Shown: positions 1 through 9,190 of the stretch, in pieces
Numbering within the stretch: position 1 is the first letter of the stretch
How the letters are laid out: every line of letters starts with the position of its first letter
Assembly (NCBI GenBank): GCA_022823665.1
Contig: JAJEHN010000024.1
Location: forward strand, 1-64,000
Source: Thermoanaerobaculia bacterium
Lineage (GTDB): Bacteria > Acidobacteriota > Thermoanaerobaculia > Multivoradales > Multivoraceae
DNA: 64,000 nucleotides
Direction: 5' to 3'
The notes under the pieces: model-generated
Databases searched by the model: none
What the model saw: the letters and a program-made list of their open reading frames with translations, nothing else
Told to the model about the DNA's origin: nothing
Made by a program: the position numbers and the translations under genes

Positions 1-142
<142 letters not shown>

Positions 143-193
143 TCGGTACCGGGTGCGTCAGGCGATCGAGGAAGGTTGGGATTCGAGGGAACG

Positions 194-508
194 ATGAACG
201 AGAAGATTCGCATCCGGCTCAAGGCCTTCGACTACCGCATTCTGGATACGTCGACGCATGAGATCGTCGATACGGCCCGGCGCAGCGGCGCCCGTGTGGT
301 CGGACCCATTCCGTTGCCGACTCACATCGCCCGCTACACGGTGAACCGTTCCCCGCATGTGGACAAGAAGTCGCGGGAGCAGTTCGAGATCCGCACCCAC
401 AAGCGGTTGCTCGACATCTTCGAGCCCACCAGTCAGACCGTCGACGCGCTGATGAAGCTGGAGCTTCCCGCCGGCGTCGATGTCGAGATCAAGGCGTTCG
501 GTGCCTGA
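194..508 (+). CDS. rpsJ: 30S ribosomal protein S10
   Basis: S10 (104 residues, normal length) is part of the 30S head and also the NusE antitermination factor. The N-terminus [15 protein letters not shown] and the internal GPIPLPT segment are characteristic. ATG 194 was chosen because it follows a GAGGGA ribosome-binding site at 185-190 and gives the family N-terminus; an upstream TTG in frame at 176 would add six unlikely residues. It is the first gene of the ribosomal superoperon. Confidence 0.97.
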   Translation: MNEKIRIRLKAFDYRILDTSTHEIVDTARRSGARVVGPIPLPTHIARYTVNRSPHVDKKSREQFEIRTHKRLLDIFEPTSQTVDALMKLELPAGVDVEIKAFGA

Positions 509-539
509 GGCGCCCGAGGAGACGGAGGAGAAACGGGCG

Positions 540-1184
540 GTGAGCGCTAACAACAGCCAGACGAAGGGACTGCTGGGCCGCAAGATCGGCATGACGCAGA
601 TCTACACCGAAGACGGGGCCGCGGTGCCGGTGACGGTACTCGAGGTCGGTCCCTGCCGCGTCGTGCAACGCAAGACGGAAGCGTCCGACGGGTACGAAGC
701 GGTGCAGATCGGCCTGGTGGAGAGTCGGCCCCCCAAACGGATCACGGAACCTCGGCGGGGTCACTTCAAGAAGGCCGGAGTCGATCCCCTGCGCCATCTG
801 GCCGAGGTGCGGGTCGACGCGACCGACGAGTCGCAGCCGGGCGACGAGATCGAGGTCTCGATCTTCGAGGTCGGTTCCCGGGTCGACGTGATCGGCACCG
901 GCAAGGGCAAGGGATTCCAGGGAGTCATGCGCCGGCACGGCTTCGGCGGCGGCCGCGCCACCCACGGCTCGATGTTCCATCGCGCCCCCGGCTCGGTCGG
1001 GCAGTCCGCGAGTCCCTCGCGGGTCTTCCCCGGCATGCGGTTTCCCGGCCGGATGGGCGGCAAGCGGGTGACGACGAAGAAACTCGTGGTGGTCAAGGTG
1101 GATGCCGAAAACCGCCTCCTCTATCTGCGCGGCGCGGTTCCGGGCGCCCGCAGCGGTCTGGTCATGGTTCGGAGTTCGGTCTGA
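540..1184 (+). CDS. rplC: 50S ribosomal protein L3
   Basis: L3 (214 residues) is an early assembly protein that reaches toward the peptidyl-transferase centre. GLLGRKIGMTQIY near the N-terminus and GKGKGFQGVMRRHGF in the middle are L3 hallmarks. The start is taken as GTG 540, placed about 9 nt after a strong GGAGGAG at 524-530. GTG 501 is in frame upstream but overlaps rpsJ and would add a 13-residue acidic tail with no counterpart in the family. The stop overlaps the rplD start as TGATG. Confidence 0.95.
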   Translation: MSANNSQTKGLLGRKIGMTQIYTEDGAAVPVTVLEVGPCRVVQRKTEASDGYEAVQIGLVESRPPKRITEPRRGHFKKAGVDPLRHLAEVRVDATDESQPGDEIEVSIFEVGSRVDVIGTGKGKGFQGVMRRHGFGGGRATHGSMFHRAPGSVGQSASPSRVFPGMRFPGRMGGKRVTTKKLVVVKVDAENRLLYLRGAVPGARSGLVMVRSSV

Positions 1185-1837
1185 TGCCAGAGATTGCGAT
1201 CAGGAGTCTCGACAACAAGGCCGTCGGCAAGGTCGATTTGCCGGAGGAGGTCTTCTCCTACCCGTACAAGGAGCACCTCATCCACCTGGCGGTGGTCGCC
1301 CTGCGGGCCGCGCAGCGCGCGGGAACCCACAAGGTCAAGGGCAGGCACGAAGTCCGCGGCTCAGGGGTCAAGCCGTATCGCCAGAAGGGGACGGGTCGTT
1401 CCCGGGCCGGCAGCCGCCGCTCGCCGCTCCGTCGTGGCGGTGGAGTCGTGCATGGACCTCATCCCCGCAGCCACCGCAACAAGCTGTCCCGGAACGAGAA
1501 GCGGAACGCCCTCAAGTCGGCGCTGTCGAGGAAGCTCCTCGAGGAGCGGATCATGGTGATCGACTCGCTCGAGCTCGAAAGCCACAAGACGGGCGCCTTC
1601 GCGGCCTGCCTGAAGGATCTCGGCGTCGATGGCAAGGCGCTGATCGTCGACGATCACGGCAACCGCAACCTGATGCTGGCTTCGCGCAACCATCCGCAGG
1701 TCAAGGCGGTGGATGCGCTGGGCGTCAACGTGTACGACGTCGTCGACCGGGGCTACGTCCTCTTCAGCGAGAACGCGATCGGCCGCCTTTCCGCCGTGCT
1801 GCAACGGCGCAGGCAGCGGAACGGGAGCGAATCATGA
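1184..1837 (+). CDS. rplD: 50S ribosomal protein L4
   Basis: L4 (217 residues) lines the nascent-peptide exit tunnel. The basic loop with GTGRSRAGSRRSP and the following GGGVVHGPHPR is the conserved tunnel extension at about residues 65-95. The C-terminal half carries the Rossmann-like core. ATG 1184 overlaps the rplC stop (TGATG) and the gene ends in an ATGA overlap with rplW, so rplC-rplD-rplW are translationally coupled. Confidence 0.97.
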   Translation: MPEIAIRSLDNKAVGKVDLPEEVFSYPYKEHLIHLAVVALRAAQRAGTHKVKGRHEVRGSGVKPYRQKGTGRSRAGSRRSPLRRGGGVVHGPHPRSHRNKLSRNEKRNALKSALSRKLLEERIMVIDSLELESHKTGAFAACLKDLGVDGKALIVDDHGNRNLMLASRNHPQVKAVDALGVNVYDVVDRGYVLFSENAIGRLSAVLQRRRQRNGSES

Positions 1838-2121
1838 GGGTGCAGGACGTGCTGCGGCGGCCGCTGATCACCGAGAAGTCGACCGAGCTGCGGGATGGGA
1901 GCAACATCATCGCCTTCGTGGTCGACTCCCGGGCGAACAAGATCGAGGTGCGGAAGGCGGTCGAGACCCAGTTCGCGGGCGTCAAGGTGGCCGAGGTCCG
2001 GATCGCGAACGTGCACGGCAAGGTCCGCCGTCGCGGCCGGTTCGTCGGTCGAACACCTGACTGGAAGAAGGCATACGTACGGCTGGCCGAGGGCCAGATC
2101 GATCTCTTCGACAACGTGTAG
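1834..2121 (+). CDS. rplW: 50S ribosomal protein L23
   Basis: L23 (95 residues) sits at the exit of the peptide tunnel and docks signal-recognition particle and trigger factor. Recognised by RRPLITEKS near the N-terminus, the [11 protein letters not shown] helix, and the basic [12 protein letters not shown] segment followed by WKKAYV. ATG 1834 overlaps the rplD TGA as ATGA. A longer open frame continues upstream but only reads through rplD in another frame. Confidence 0.96.
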   Translation: MRVQDVLRRPLITEKSTELRDGSNIIAFVVDSRANKIEVRKAVETQFAGVKVAEVRIANVHGKVRRRGRFVGRTPDWKKAYVRLAEGQIDLFDNV

Positions 2122-2143
2122 CGAGAGCCAGAGAGTCCAGGAC

Positions 2144-2974
<831 letters not shown>

Positions 2975-3003
2975 GTCGGCGGCAGCACGGAGAAGAGGAC
3001 AGC

Positions 3004-3291
3004 ATGGCACGTTCACTCAGGAAGGGTTTCTTCATCGACAATCACCTCTACGACAAGGTGGCGGCGATGAACGCGACCGGCGATCGCCGGGTCATCAAGA
3101 CCTGGTCCCGCCGGTCGACGATCATCCCCGACATGGTGGGGCACACGGTTGCCGTCCACAACGGCATGAAGTTCATCCCGGTCTTCGTCAGCGAGAACAT
3201 GGTCGGCCACAAGCTCGGAGAGTTCGCTCAGACCCGCACCTTCCGGGGTCATGCGGGCGGCCGGCGGGAACGCAGGGCGCGTCCCCGCTAG
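3004..3291 (+). CDS. rpsS: 30S ribosomal protein S19
   Basis: S19 (95 residues) forms a head complex with S13 and contacts A-site t[15 protein letters not shown] at the start, then [19 protein letters not shown] and the terminal [11 protein letters not shown], match the family from end to end. ATG 3004 is preceded by a purine-rich GGAGAAGAGGA tract. It follows rplB by 29 nt in the conserved S10 order. Confidence 0.97.
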   Translation: MARSLRKGFFIDNHLYDKVAAMNATGDRRVIKTWSRRSTIIPDMVGHTVAVHNGMKFIPVFVSENMVGHKLGEFAQTRTFRGHAGGRRERRARPR

Positions 3292-3338
3292 CCAGGGACG
3301 AGATCCCGGCAGACGGCAGTATCCCCGAAAGAGAAACG

Positions 3339-3686
3339 ATGGAAGCAACAGCCCGACTCAAGTACCTGCAGGCGTCACCGCAGAAGGTGCGCCTGGTCGC
3401 GGACCTGATCCGCGGTCGCGACGTGGAAGAGGCGTCGAACCTGCTGCAGTTGAGCACCAAGTCGGCGGCGCGGCCGGTCTACAAGTTGCTGCGGTCGGCG
3501 GTTGCCAACGCCGAGAACCGGGAACCGGGAGTCGATCTCGGCGGTCTCTACGTCAAGGAGATCTTCGTCGACGGCGGACCGACCCTGAAGCGGCTGCGCC
3601 CGCAGCCGATGGGCCGGGCCTTCCGCATCCTCAAGCGGCAGAGTCACGTAACGATCAAGATCGATTCCCGCGACGGGAACGCCTAG
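3339..3686 (+). CDS. rplV: 50S ribosomal protein L22
   Basis: L22 (115 residues) spans the large subunit with a beta-hairpin that narrows the exit tunnel, the site of macrolide resistance changes. [20 protein letters not shown] is the family N-terminus, and the hairpin lies around [14 protein letters not shown], residues 86-99. ATG 3339 follows AAAGAGAAACG. It sits between rpsS and rpsC as in other bacteria. Confidence 0.96.
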   Translation: MEATARLKYLQASPQKVRLVADLIRGRDVEEASNLLQLSTKSAARPVYKLLRSAVANAENREPGVDLGGLYVKEIFVDGGPTLKRLRPQPMGRAFRILKRQSHVTIKIDSRDGNA

Positions 3687-3712
3687 AGGGCAGAGCCAAG
3701 TCAGGAGCGTTC

Positions 3713-4363
3713 ATGGGTCAGAAGACACATCCCTACGGTTTTCGCCTGGTCTACAACCAGGGTTGGCATTCGCGCTGGTACGCCGAGCGCGACTACGCCG
3801 GCACCCTGAAGTCGGATATCGAGCTGCGGACCGGATTGAAGAAGCGGCTCATGCACGCCGGCGTCAGCCAGATCGACATCGAACGTGCCGCGGACAAGCT
3901 GCGTGTGACGATCTACACTTCGCGTCCGGGCATCATCATCGGCCGCAAGGGTGCCGAGGTGGACAAGCTGCGCGACGATCTGAGCCGGCAGATGGGGCAG
4001 GAAGTCCACATCAACATCCAGGAGATTCAGCGCCCGGAACTCGACGCCCAACTCGTGGCCGAGGCGATCGCCGGCCAGCTCCTGCGCCGGATCGCCTTCC
4101 GGCGGGCGATGAAGAAGGCGATGGAGTCGGCGTTTCGTTTCGGCGCCAAGGGCGTCAAGATCATGGTGTCGGGCCGGCTCGGCGGCAACGAGATTGCCCG
4201 AACCGAGTGGTACCAGGAAGGGCGTCTGCCGCTGCACACGCTGAAGGCGGATATCGACTACGGAATCGCGGAGTCGTTCACGACCTACGGTGTGATCGGA
4301 GTCAAGGTCTGGGTCTACCGGGGCGACCTGTCGCGGGAGCGCGGCCGCCGGACGGCGGCCTGA
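3713..4363 (+). CDS. rpsC: 30S ribosomal protein S3
   Basis: S3 (216 residues) lies at the mRNA entry channel and has helicase activity together with S4 and S5. [12 protein letters not shown] starts the protein. The type-II KH domain carries [13 protein letters not shown] at about residues 70-82, and the C-terminal domain has [16 protein letters not shown] 3713 follows a GGAG (3702-3707 region). S4 (rpsD), its partner at the entry channel, is not encoded in this window. Confidence 0.97.
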   Translation: MGQKTHPYGFRLVYNQGWHSRWYAERDYAGTLKSDIELRTGLKKRLMHAGVSQIDIERAADKLRVTIYTSRPGIIIGRKGAEVDKLRDDLSRQMGQEVHINIQEIQRPELDAQLVAEAIAGQLLRRIAFRRAMKKAMESAFRFGAKGVKIMVSGRLGGNEIARTEWYQEGRLPLHTLKADIDYGIAESFTTYGVIGVKVWVYRGDLSRERGRRTAA

Positions 4364-4399
4364 ATGGTCGGGCACCGGGATTCGAAGGAGTAACGAGCG

Positions 4400-4819
4400 A
4401 TGTTGATGCCGAAGAAGGTCAAGTTCCGCAAGCACCACCGCGGCCGCCGCCGCGGTCTGGCCAAGGGCGGCAACGTGGTGTCCTTCGGCGAGTACGGGTT
4501 GCAGGCGCAGGAGGCCGGCTGGGTCACCGCGCGACAGATCGAAGCCGCCCGAATCGCCATCACCCGTCACATCAAGCGGTCGGGAAAGGTCTGGATCCGG
4601 GTGTTCCCGGACAAGCCGATCACCAAGAAGCCGCTGGAGACGAGAATGGGCAAGGGCAAGGGCAACCCCGAGGAGTGGGTCGCGGTCGTACGGCCCGCCC
4701 GGATCCTCTACGAGCTCGAGGGCGTTTCGCCGGAGCTCGCCAGGTCGGCGATGCGGCTCGCCTCCCACAAGCTCGGAATCAAGACCAGGTTCGTCGCGCG
4801 CCACGGCGTGCAGATCTGA
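4400..4819 (+). CDS. rplP: 50S ribosomal protein L16
   Basis: L16 (139 residues) organises the A-site side of the large subunit. [19 protein letters not shown], the [18 protein letters not shown] block and [15 protein letters not shown] match the family closely. The ATG at 4400 is used; the one at 4406 would drop two residues and gives a plausible but less typical start. An AAGGAG lies just upstream at 4385-4390. Confidence 0.96.
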   Translation: MLMPKKVKFRKHHRGRRRGLAKGGNVVSFGEYGLQAQEAGWVTARQIEAARIAITRHIKRSGKVWIRVFPDKPITKKPLETRMGKGKGNPEEWVAVVRPARILYELEGVSPELARSAMRLASHKLGIKTRFVARHGVQI

Positions 4820-4832
4820 GGGTGGCGAGGCG

Positions 4833-5021
4833 ATGAAGGCAAGCGAACTCAGGGACCTGACGGCGGAGGAACTGCGCCAGAAGGAGGAGGAACTGGCCGA
4901 TCAGCTGTTTGCCCTGCGGCTGCAGAAATCGATCGGACAGCTCGAGAAGCCAAGCAGGATCAGGAATGCCCGGGTCGAACTGGCGCGGGTTCTGACCGTT
5001 CTGCGTGAGAAGGCGAAGTGA
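4833..5021 (+). CDS. rpmC: 50S ribosomal protein L29
   Basis: L29 (62 residues) is a two-helix protein next to L23 at the tunnel exit. MKASELRDLTAEEL and the second helix ending in RVLTVLREK are diagnostic. It lies 13 nt after rplP, and its stop overlaps the GTG start of rpsQ (GTGA), so the two are translationally coupled. Confidence 0.95.
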   Translation: MKASELRDLTAEELRQKEEELADQLFALRLQKSIGQLEKPSRIRNARVELARVLTVLREKAK

Positions 5022-5302
5022 ATGACATGAACGCTGAGCACGAAGCAACGCGAGGCCGCCGACAGGTCCGGGTCGGCAAGGTCGTGAGCGCGAAGATGGA
5101 CAAGACGGTCGTGGTGGCGGTCGAGAAGACGGTCATGCACCGGCTCTACCACCGGCTGATGAAGAAGTCGTCCCGGTTCGTGGCCCACGATGAAACGAAC
5201 GACTGCCGCGAGGGAGACGTCGTGTCTCTCGTCTCGACCCGACCGCTCTCGCGCCGCAAGCGCTGGCGCGTTCAGCGAGTCGTCAAGCGGGCGGAAGGGT
5301 AG
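5018..5302 (+). CDS. rpsQ: 30S ribosomal protein S17
   Basis: S17 (94 residues) is an OB-fold primary binder of 16S r[21 protein letters not shown] and the SRFVAHDET segment are family motifs. GTG 5018 overlaps the rpmC stop as GTGA and has GAGAAGG just upstream; ATG 5027 in frame is an alternative that would remove three residues. The N-terminus before residue 15 is not conserved, so the exact start is the only doubt. Confidence 0.94.
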   Translation: MNDMNAEHEATRGRRQVRVGKVVSAKMDKTVVVAVEKTVMHRLYHRLMKKSSRFVAHDETNDCREGDVVSLVSTRPLSRRKRWRVQRVVKRAEG

Positions 5303-5310
5303 GCGGGACC

Positions 5311-5679
5311 ATGATCCAGATGGGAACAATGCTCGATGTCGCCGACAACTCGGGAGCGAAGCGCATCTCGTGCATTCAGCTTCGGGGTGGTTCCTCGGGG
5401 CAGTACGGCGCGCTGGGCGACGTGATCACGGCCTCGGTCAAGGAGGCGACGCCGGAAGGCACGGTCAAGAAGGGCCAGGTCGTCCGCGCGGTCATCGTGC
5501 GCACCCGCAAGGAGCGGCGCCGGCGGGACGGCAGCTACATCCGCTTCGACAACAATGCCGCGGTTCTGATCAACGAGGCGCGCGAGCCGATCGGCACCCG
5601 CGTCTTCGGGCCGGTGGCCCGTGAGCTGCGGGAGCGGCGCTTCATGCGGATCGTCTCGCTGGCGCCGGAGGTGATCTGA
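5311..5679 (+). CDS. rplN: 50S ribosomal protein L14
   Basis: L14 (122 residues, exact family length) forms the intersubunit bridge near L19. [17 protein letters not shown] and the [18 protein letters not shown] block are unmistakable. ATG 5311 follows rpsQ by 8 nt and the gene ends 1 nt before rplX, in the conserved spc order. Confidence 0.97.
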   Translation: MIQMGTMLDVADNSGAKRISCIQLRGGSSGQYGALGDVITASVKEATPEGTVKKGQVVRAVIVRTRKERRRRDGSYIRFDNNAAVLINEAREPIGTRVFGPVARELRERRFMRIVSLAPEVI

Positions 5680-5680
5680 C

Positions 5681-6004
5681 GTGCGCAGGCTGAAAATCAA
5701 GAAGGGCGACGAGGTCCTCGTCATCGCCGGCCGCAACCGCGGAACGCGCAGCCGGGTGCTGCGCGTTCTCCCCGGTTCCGACCGGGTCATCGTCGAACGC
5801 GTGAACATGGTCAAGAAGCACGAGCGGCCGAACCCGCAGCGTCAGGTCCAGGGCGGCATCCTGGAGCGGGAGGCGCCGATCCACATCTCGAATCTCATGG
5901 TGATCTGTCCTGACACGGACAAGCCGACGCGGGTAGGGCGGCGTCGCCTCGAGGATGGCAAGCTGACCCGGTACGCCAAGGTCAGCGGCTCGGTGTTGAG
6001 CTGA
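5681..6004 (+). CDS. rplX: 50S ribosomal protein L24
   Basis: L24 (107 residues) starts large-subunit assembly. The N-terminal KOW motif [20 protein letters not shown] (residues 6-25) and the [11 protein letters not shown] segment identify it. The start is GTG 5681, giving the usual N-terminus. Its stop overlaps rplE ATG 6004 (TGATG). Confidence 0.96.
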   Translation: MRRLKIKKGDEVLVIAGRNRGTRSRVLRVLPGSDRVIVERVNMVKKHERPNPQRQVQGGILEREAPIHISNLMVICPDTDKPTRVGRRRLEDGKLTRYAKVSGSVLS

Positions 6005-6546
6005 TGGTTCCGCGACTCAGGACCCTGTACCGGGAGGAGGTCACGAAGAGCCTCCAGGAGGAGTTCGGCATCGCCAACCCGATGGCGGTGCCCCGGCTGG
6101 AGAAGATCGTGCTCAACATGGGCATTGGCGAAGCGATCCAGAACATCAAGGTGCTGGAGAACGCCGTGCCCGAGCTGGCGCTGATCGCCGGGCAGCAGCC
6201 CGTGATCACCCGCGCCCGGAAGTCGATCGCCGCCTTCAAGCTGCGCGAGGGGATGCCGATCGGCTGCCGGGTCACCCTGCGCCGCGACCGGATGTGGTAC
6301 TTCCTCGACCGGTTGATCACCGTGGCGCTGCCACGGGTGCGTGACTTCCGGGGCATCTCGGACCGGAGCTTCGACGGTCGGGGCAGCTACACGCTGGGCA
6401 TTCGCGATCACCTCATCTTCCCCGAGGTCGACTACTCCAGGAGCGACGGCTCCAAGGGAATCAACGTGACGCTCGTGACGTCGGCGGAGTCGGACGCTCA
6501 GGCGCTGCATCTCCTGCGGGGTCTGGGAATGCCGTTCGCGGATTGA
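6004..6546 (+). CDS. rplE: 50S ribosomal protein L5
   Basis: L5 (180 residues) binds 5S r[21 protein letters not shown], the [14 protein letters not shown] segment and the C-terminal [14 protein letters not shown] are conserved. Only 40 nt separate it from rpsH, so the S14 gene (rpsN) usually found here is absent. Confidence 0.97.
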   Translation: MVPRLRTLYREEVTKSLQEEFGIANPMAVPRLEKIVLNMGIGEAIQNIKVLENAVPELALIAGQQPVITRARKSIAAFKLREGMPIGCRVTLRRDRMWYFLDRLITVALPRVRDFRGISDRSFDGRGSYTLGIRDHLIFPEVDYSRSDGSKGINVTLVTSAESDAQALHLLRGLGMPFAD

Positions 6547-6586
6547 ACTTCCGCTAAGAGGAACCGAGGAATTCAAGGAAAGATCG

Positions 6587-6985
6587 ATGACCGTAACCGA
6601 CCCCATCGCGGACCTTCTGACGACGATCCGCAACGCGCTGATCGTCAAGCACGATCGCACCGAGGCGCCCGCCTCGAAGCTGAAGATCGCGTTCTGCCGG
6701 GTACTGCGCGACCAGGGCTACATCAGCGACTACGAGGTGTTCGACTCGCCTCCCGGCCGGACGCTGCGGATCTTCCTCGCCTACGACAAGGAGGGCGTGC
6801 CGGCGATCACGAAGGTGCGCAAGATCAGCAAGCCGGGACGCCGCATCTACCGCGCGGCCGACGATCTGAAACCGGTGCTGAACGGTTTGGGGGTCGCGAT
6901 CCTCTCGACCTCGCAGGGCCTTCTGACCGACGCCCAGGCGCGACGGCAGCGGGTCGGCGGCGAAGTCCTGTGTGAGGTGTACTAG
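6587..6985 (+). CDS. rpsH: 30S ribosomal protein S8
   Basis: S8 (132 residues) is a central-domain 16S rRNA binder and in many bacteria the translational repressor of the spc operon. MTVTDPIADLLTTIRNAL at the start and VAILSTSQGLLTDAQARR near the end are family signatures. A GGAAAG tract precedes ATG 6587. It directly follows rplE with no rpsN between them. Confidence 0.97.
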   Translation: MTVTDPIADLLTTIRNALIVKHDRTEAPASKLKIAFCRVLRDQGYISDYEVFDSPPGRTLRIFLAYDKEGVPAITKVRKISKPGRRIYRAADDLKPVLNGLGVAILSTSQGLLTDAQARRQRVGGEVLCEVY

Positions 6986-6988
6986 AAG

Positions 6989-7534
6989 ATGTCGCGTGTA
7001 GGCAAAGCGCCGATTTCGCTGCCGGAGAAGACGACGGTCGCGGTCAACGGCGGTACGGTGACGATCGAAGGGCCGCGGGGCAGGCTGCAACAGCCTCTTC
7101 AGCCCGGCATCGAGGTACGGGTGGAGGACGGCGTAGTGACGCTGCACCGCTCCGGCTCGACCGGCGAGGAGCGGGCCCGGCACGGTCTGGCGCGGGCACT
7201 CCTGGCCAACGCCGTGGTAGGCGTCACGGAAGGCTTCCGGCGCGAACTCGAGATCGTCGGCGTCGGCTATCGGGGAGAGGTCAAGGGCCGCGAGGTTCAT
7301 CTTGCGCTCGGATACTCCCACCCGGTGGTCTACCCGGTGCCGGAGGGCGTGGACGTCTCGATCGACGAGAGAGCGAATCGCATCACAGTTTCCGGCAACG
7401 ACAAGCAGCAGGTGGGGCAGGTCGCCGCCGATCTGCGCAGCCTGCGCAAGCCCGACGCGTACAAGGGCAAGGGCATCCGCTACCGCGACGAGGAAATCCG
7501 GCTCAAGGTCGGCAAGGCGGCGGCGACCGCATAG
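6989..7534 (+). CDS. rplF: 50S ribosomal protein L6
   Basis: L6 (181 residues) is a two-domain protein near the sarcin-ricin loop. [17 protein letters not shown] starts it, and the C-terminal signature [17 protein letters not shown] is intact. ATG 6989 lies 3 nt after the rpsH stop. Confidence 0.97.
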   Translation: MSRVGKAPISLPEKTTVAVNGGTVTIEGPRGRLQQPLQPGIEVRVEDGVVTLHRSGSTGEERARHGLARALLANAVVGVTEGFRRELEIVGVGYRGEVKGREVHLALGYSHPVVYPVPEGVDVSIDERANRITVSGNDKQQVGQVAADLRSLRKPDAYKGKGIRYRDEEIRLKVGKAAATA

Positions 7535-7562
7535 GACAGGTTCGGAACAGGAAAGACAAGGC

Positions 7563-7949
7563 ATGAGTGATCTGCGCAGAAAGAGAACGCTCGACCGCAG
7601 CCGCCGGCGGCAGCGGGCGCGATACCGCGTCCGCAAGAAGCTGCGCGGTTCGCAGGAACGGCCTCGCCTTGCCGTGCACAAGAGCCGGCGTCACATCTAC
7701 GCCCAGTTGATCGACGATCGGTCGGGCAATACCCTGGCCTTCGCGAGTTCGCTCGAGTCGGACCTCCAGGGAGCGCTCGAGGGTTCGACGGGAAGCTGCA
7801 AGGCGGCGCAGGCCGTGGGTCAGGTGCTGGCCGAGCGCGCGAAGGAAAAGGGATTTCGCACGGTCATCTTCGACCGTGGCGGATTCCTGTATCACGGCAG
7901 GATCCAGGCGCTTGCGGACAGCGCGCGCGAGGGAGGCCTCGAGTTCTGA
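7563..7949 (+). CDS. rplR: 50S ribosomal protein L18
   Basis: L18 (128 residues) binds 5S rRNA with L5. The basic N-terminus [16 protein letters not shown] and the [18 protein letters not shown] strand, followed by the C-terminal [20 protein letters not shown], are typical. ATG 7563 was chosen over a longer open frame that only reads through rplF in another frame. Confidence 0.96.
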   Translation: MSDLRRKRTLDRSRRRQRARYRVRKKLRGSQERPRLAVHKSRRHIYAQLIDDRSGNTLAFASSLESDLQGALEGSTGSCKAAQAVGQVLAERAKEKGFRTVIFDRGGFLYHGRIQALADSAREGGLEF

Positions 7950-8004
7950 TGAACCGGAGCCGGCAGGGAAGCAAAGGAGCGAACATTGGCCAGGGACACG
8001 AACA

Positions 8005-8625
8005 GTGGCTAGAGACATAGACCTCGACAGCGAGTTCTTCGAGCAGGTTGTCGACATCAACCGCGTGACGAAGGTCGTCAAGGGCGGCAAGAACTTCTCG
8101 TTCACCGCCCTGGTCGTTATCGGCGACGGCAGCGGCCGGGTCGGCTACGGCTCGGGCAAGGCGAAGGAGGTTCCGGCCGCCATCCGGAAGGGAATCCAGA
8201 TCGCCAAGCGCAACCTGGTGCAGGTGCCGCTTGCCGGAACGACGATCCCGCACGAGACGGTGGGCGTGTTCGGCGCCGGCCGCGTGATGCTGAAGCCGGC
8301 TTCGGAGGGAACCGGCGTGATCGCCGGCGGAGCGGTGCGCGCCGTGGTCGAAGGCGCCGGCATCCAGGACATCCTGACCAAGTCGCTGGGCACGACGAAT
8401 CCGCAGAACGTGGTCAAGGCGACCTTCGCCGGGCTCATGTCCCTTCGCAACGAGAAGCAGGTTCGGACCTTGCGGGGACTGGATTCGCTCGACGGCCTGG
8501 CGGGCGGTTCGATGAATGGAGACAGTTCGACCAACGGAGACCGGGGAGGAGCCGAAAGTGGCAGGCAAGACGATACGGATTCAGCAGGTGCGGAGCGCGA
8601 TCGGGAGGCCGAGGCCGCAACGTGA
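8005..8625 (+). CDS. rpsE: 30S ribosomal protein S5 with a C-terminal extension
   Basis: S5 (206 residues) controls decoding accuracy and the mRNA entry channel. The double-stranded RNA-binding N-domain has [15 protein letters not shown], and the core has [18 protein letters not shown]. The usual protein ends at about residue 165 ([14 protein letters not shown]). Here roughly 40 hydrophilic, acidic residues follow, and their codons overlap the start of rpmD by 68 nt. GTG 8005 is the only start in this frame that gives the family N-terminus. The nearest strong ribosome-binding site (AAAGGAG, 7973-7979) is 25 nt away and better placed for a decoy TTG at 7986, so coupled initiation is possible. 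Confidence 0.93.
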   Translation: MARDIDLDSEFFEQVVDINRVTKVVKGGKNFSFTALVVIGDGSGRVGYGSGKAKEVPAAIRKGIQIAKRNLVQVPLAGTTIPHETVGVFGAGRVMLKPASEGTGVIAGGAVRAVVEGAGIQDILTKSLGTTNPQNVVKATFAGLMSLRNEKQVRTLRGLDSLDGLAGGSMNGDSSTNGDRGGAESGRQDDTDSAGAERDREAEAAT

Positions 8626-8743
8626 CGTGCTGCGCAGCCTGGGCCTGAGGCGTATCCGTCACGTCGTGGAACGCGAGGACACCCAGGCGGTGCGTGGCAT
8701 GGTGCGGAAGATTCCCCATCTCGTCCAGGTCCTGGAGGACTGA
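8558..8743 (+). CDS. rpmD: 50S ribosomal protein L30
   Basis: L30 (61 residues) is a small peripheral large-subunit protein. [19 protein letters not shown], then [14 protein letters not shown] and the final [13 protein letters not shown], match the family. GTG 8558 gives the standard N-terminus and has GGGGAGGAG at 8543-8551 upstream. The first 68 nt overlap the extended 3' end of rpsE. An in-frame ATG at 8516 would add 14 non-family residues. Confidence 0.93.
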   Translation: MAGKTIRIQQVRSAIGRPRPQRDVLRSLGLRRIRHVVEREDTQAVRGMVRKIPHLVQVLED

Positions 8744-8744
8744 A

Positions 8745-9179
8745 ATGAAGCTGCACGATCTCAAACCGGCGAAGGCCAGCCGCCGCCCGCGGAAGCGGGT
8801 CGGCCGCGGTCCGGGTTCGGGCACGGGAAAGACCGCCGGGCGCGGCCACAAGGGTCAGCGCTCCCGGGCGGGCTTCTCGAGGCGGGCGGGCTTCGAAGGC
8901 GGTCAGATGCCTCTGATCCGCCGGGTGCCGAAGCGCGGGTTCACGAACATCTTCCGCACCGAGTACACGGTGATCAACGTCGGCGATCTCGATGGTCTCG
9001 GCGAGACGATCGATGTCGAACTCCTCGTCTCCCGCGGCCGCGTACGCCGCGGCATGAAGCTCAAGGTCCTCGGCGACGGCGACGCGCCGTCCGGCGTGAC
9101 GGTGCGGGCCCACCGCTTCAGTACCTCCGCGCGCGCCAAGATCGAGGCCGCGGGCGGCGTCTGTGAAGTGATCGGCTGA
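8745..9179 (+). CDS. rplO: 50S ribosomal protein L15
   Basis: L15 (144 residues) is a late assembly protein. MKLHDLKPAKASRRPRKRVG, then GRGPGSGTGKTAGRGHKGQ, and GFEGGQMPLIRRVPKRGF are classic L15 motifs. ATG 8745 lies 1 nt after the rpmD stop. secY follows 11 nt downstream, as in most spc operons. Confidence 0.97.
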   Translation: MKLHDLKPAKASRRPRKRVGRGPGSGTGKTAGRGHKGQRSRAGFSRRAGFEGGQMPLIRRVPKRGFTNIFRTEYTVINVGDLDGLGETIDVELLVSRGRVRRGMKLKVLGDGDAPSGVTVRAHRFSTSARAKIEAAGGVCEVIG

Positions 9180-9190
9180 CGGGGTAGATC

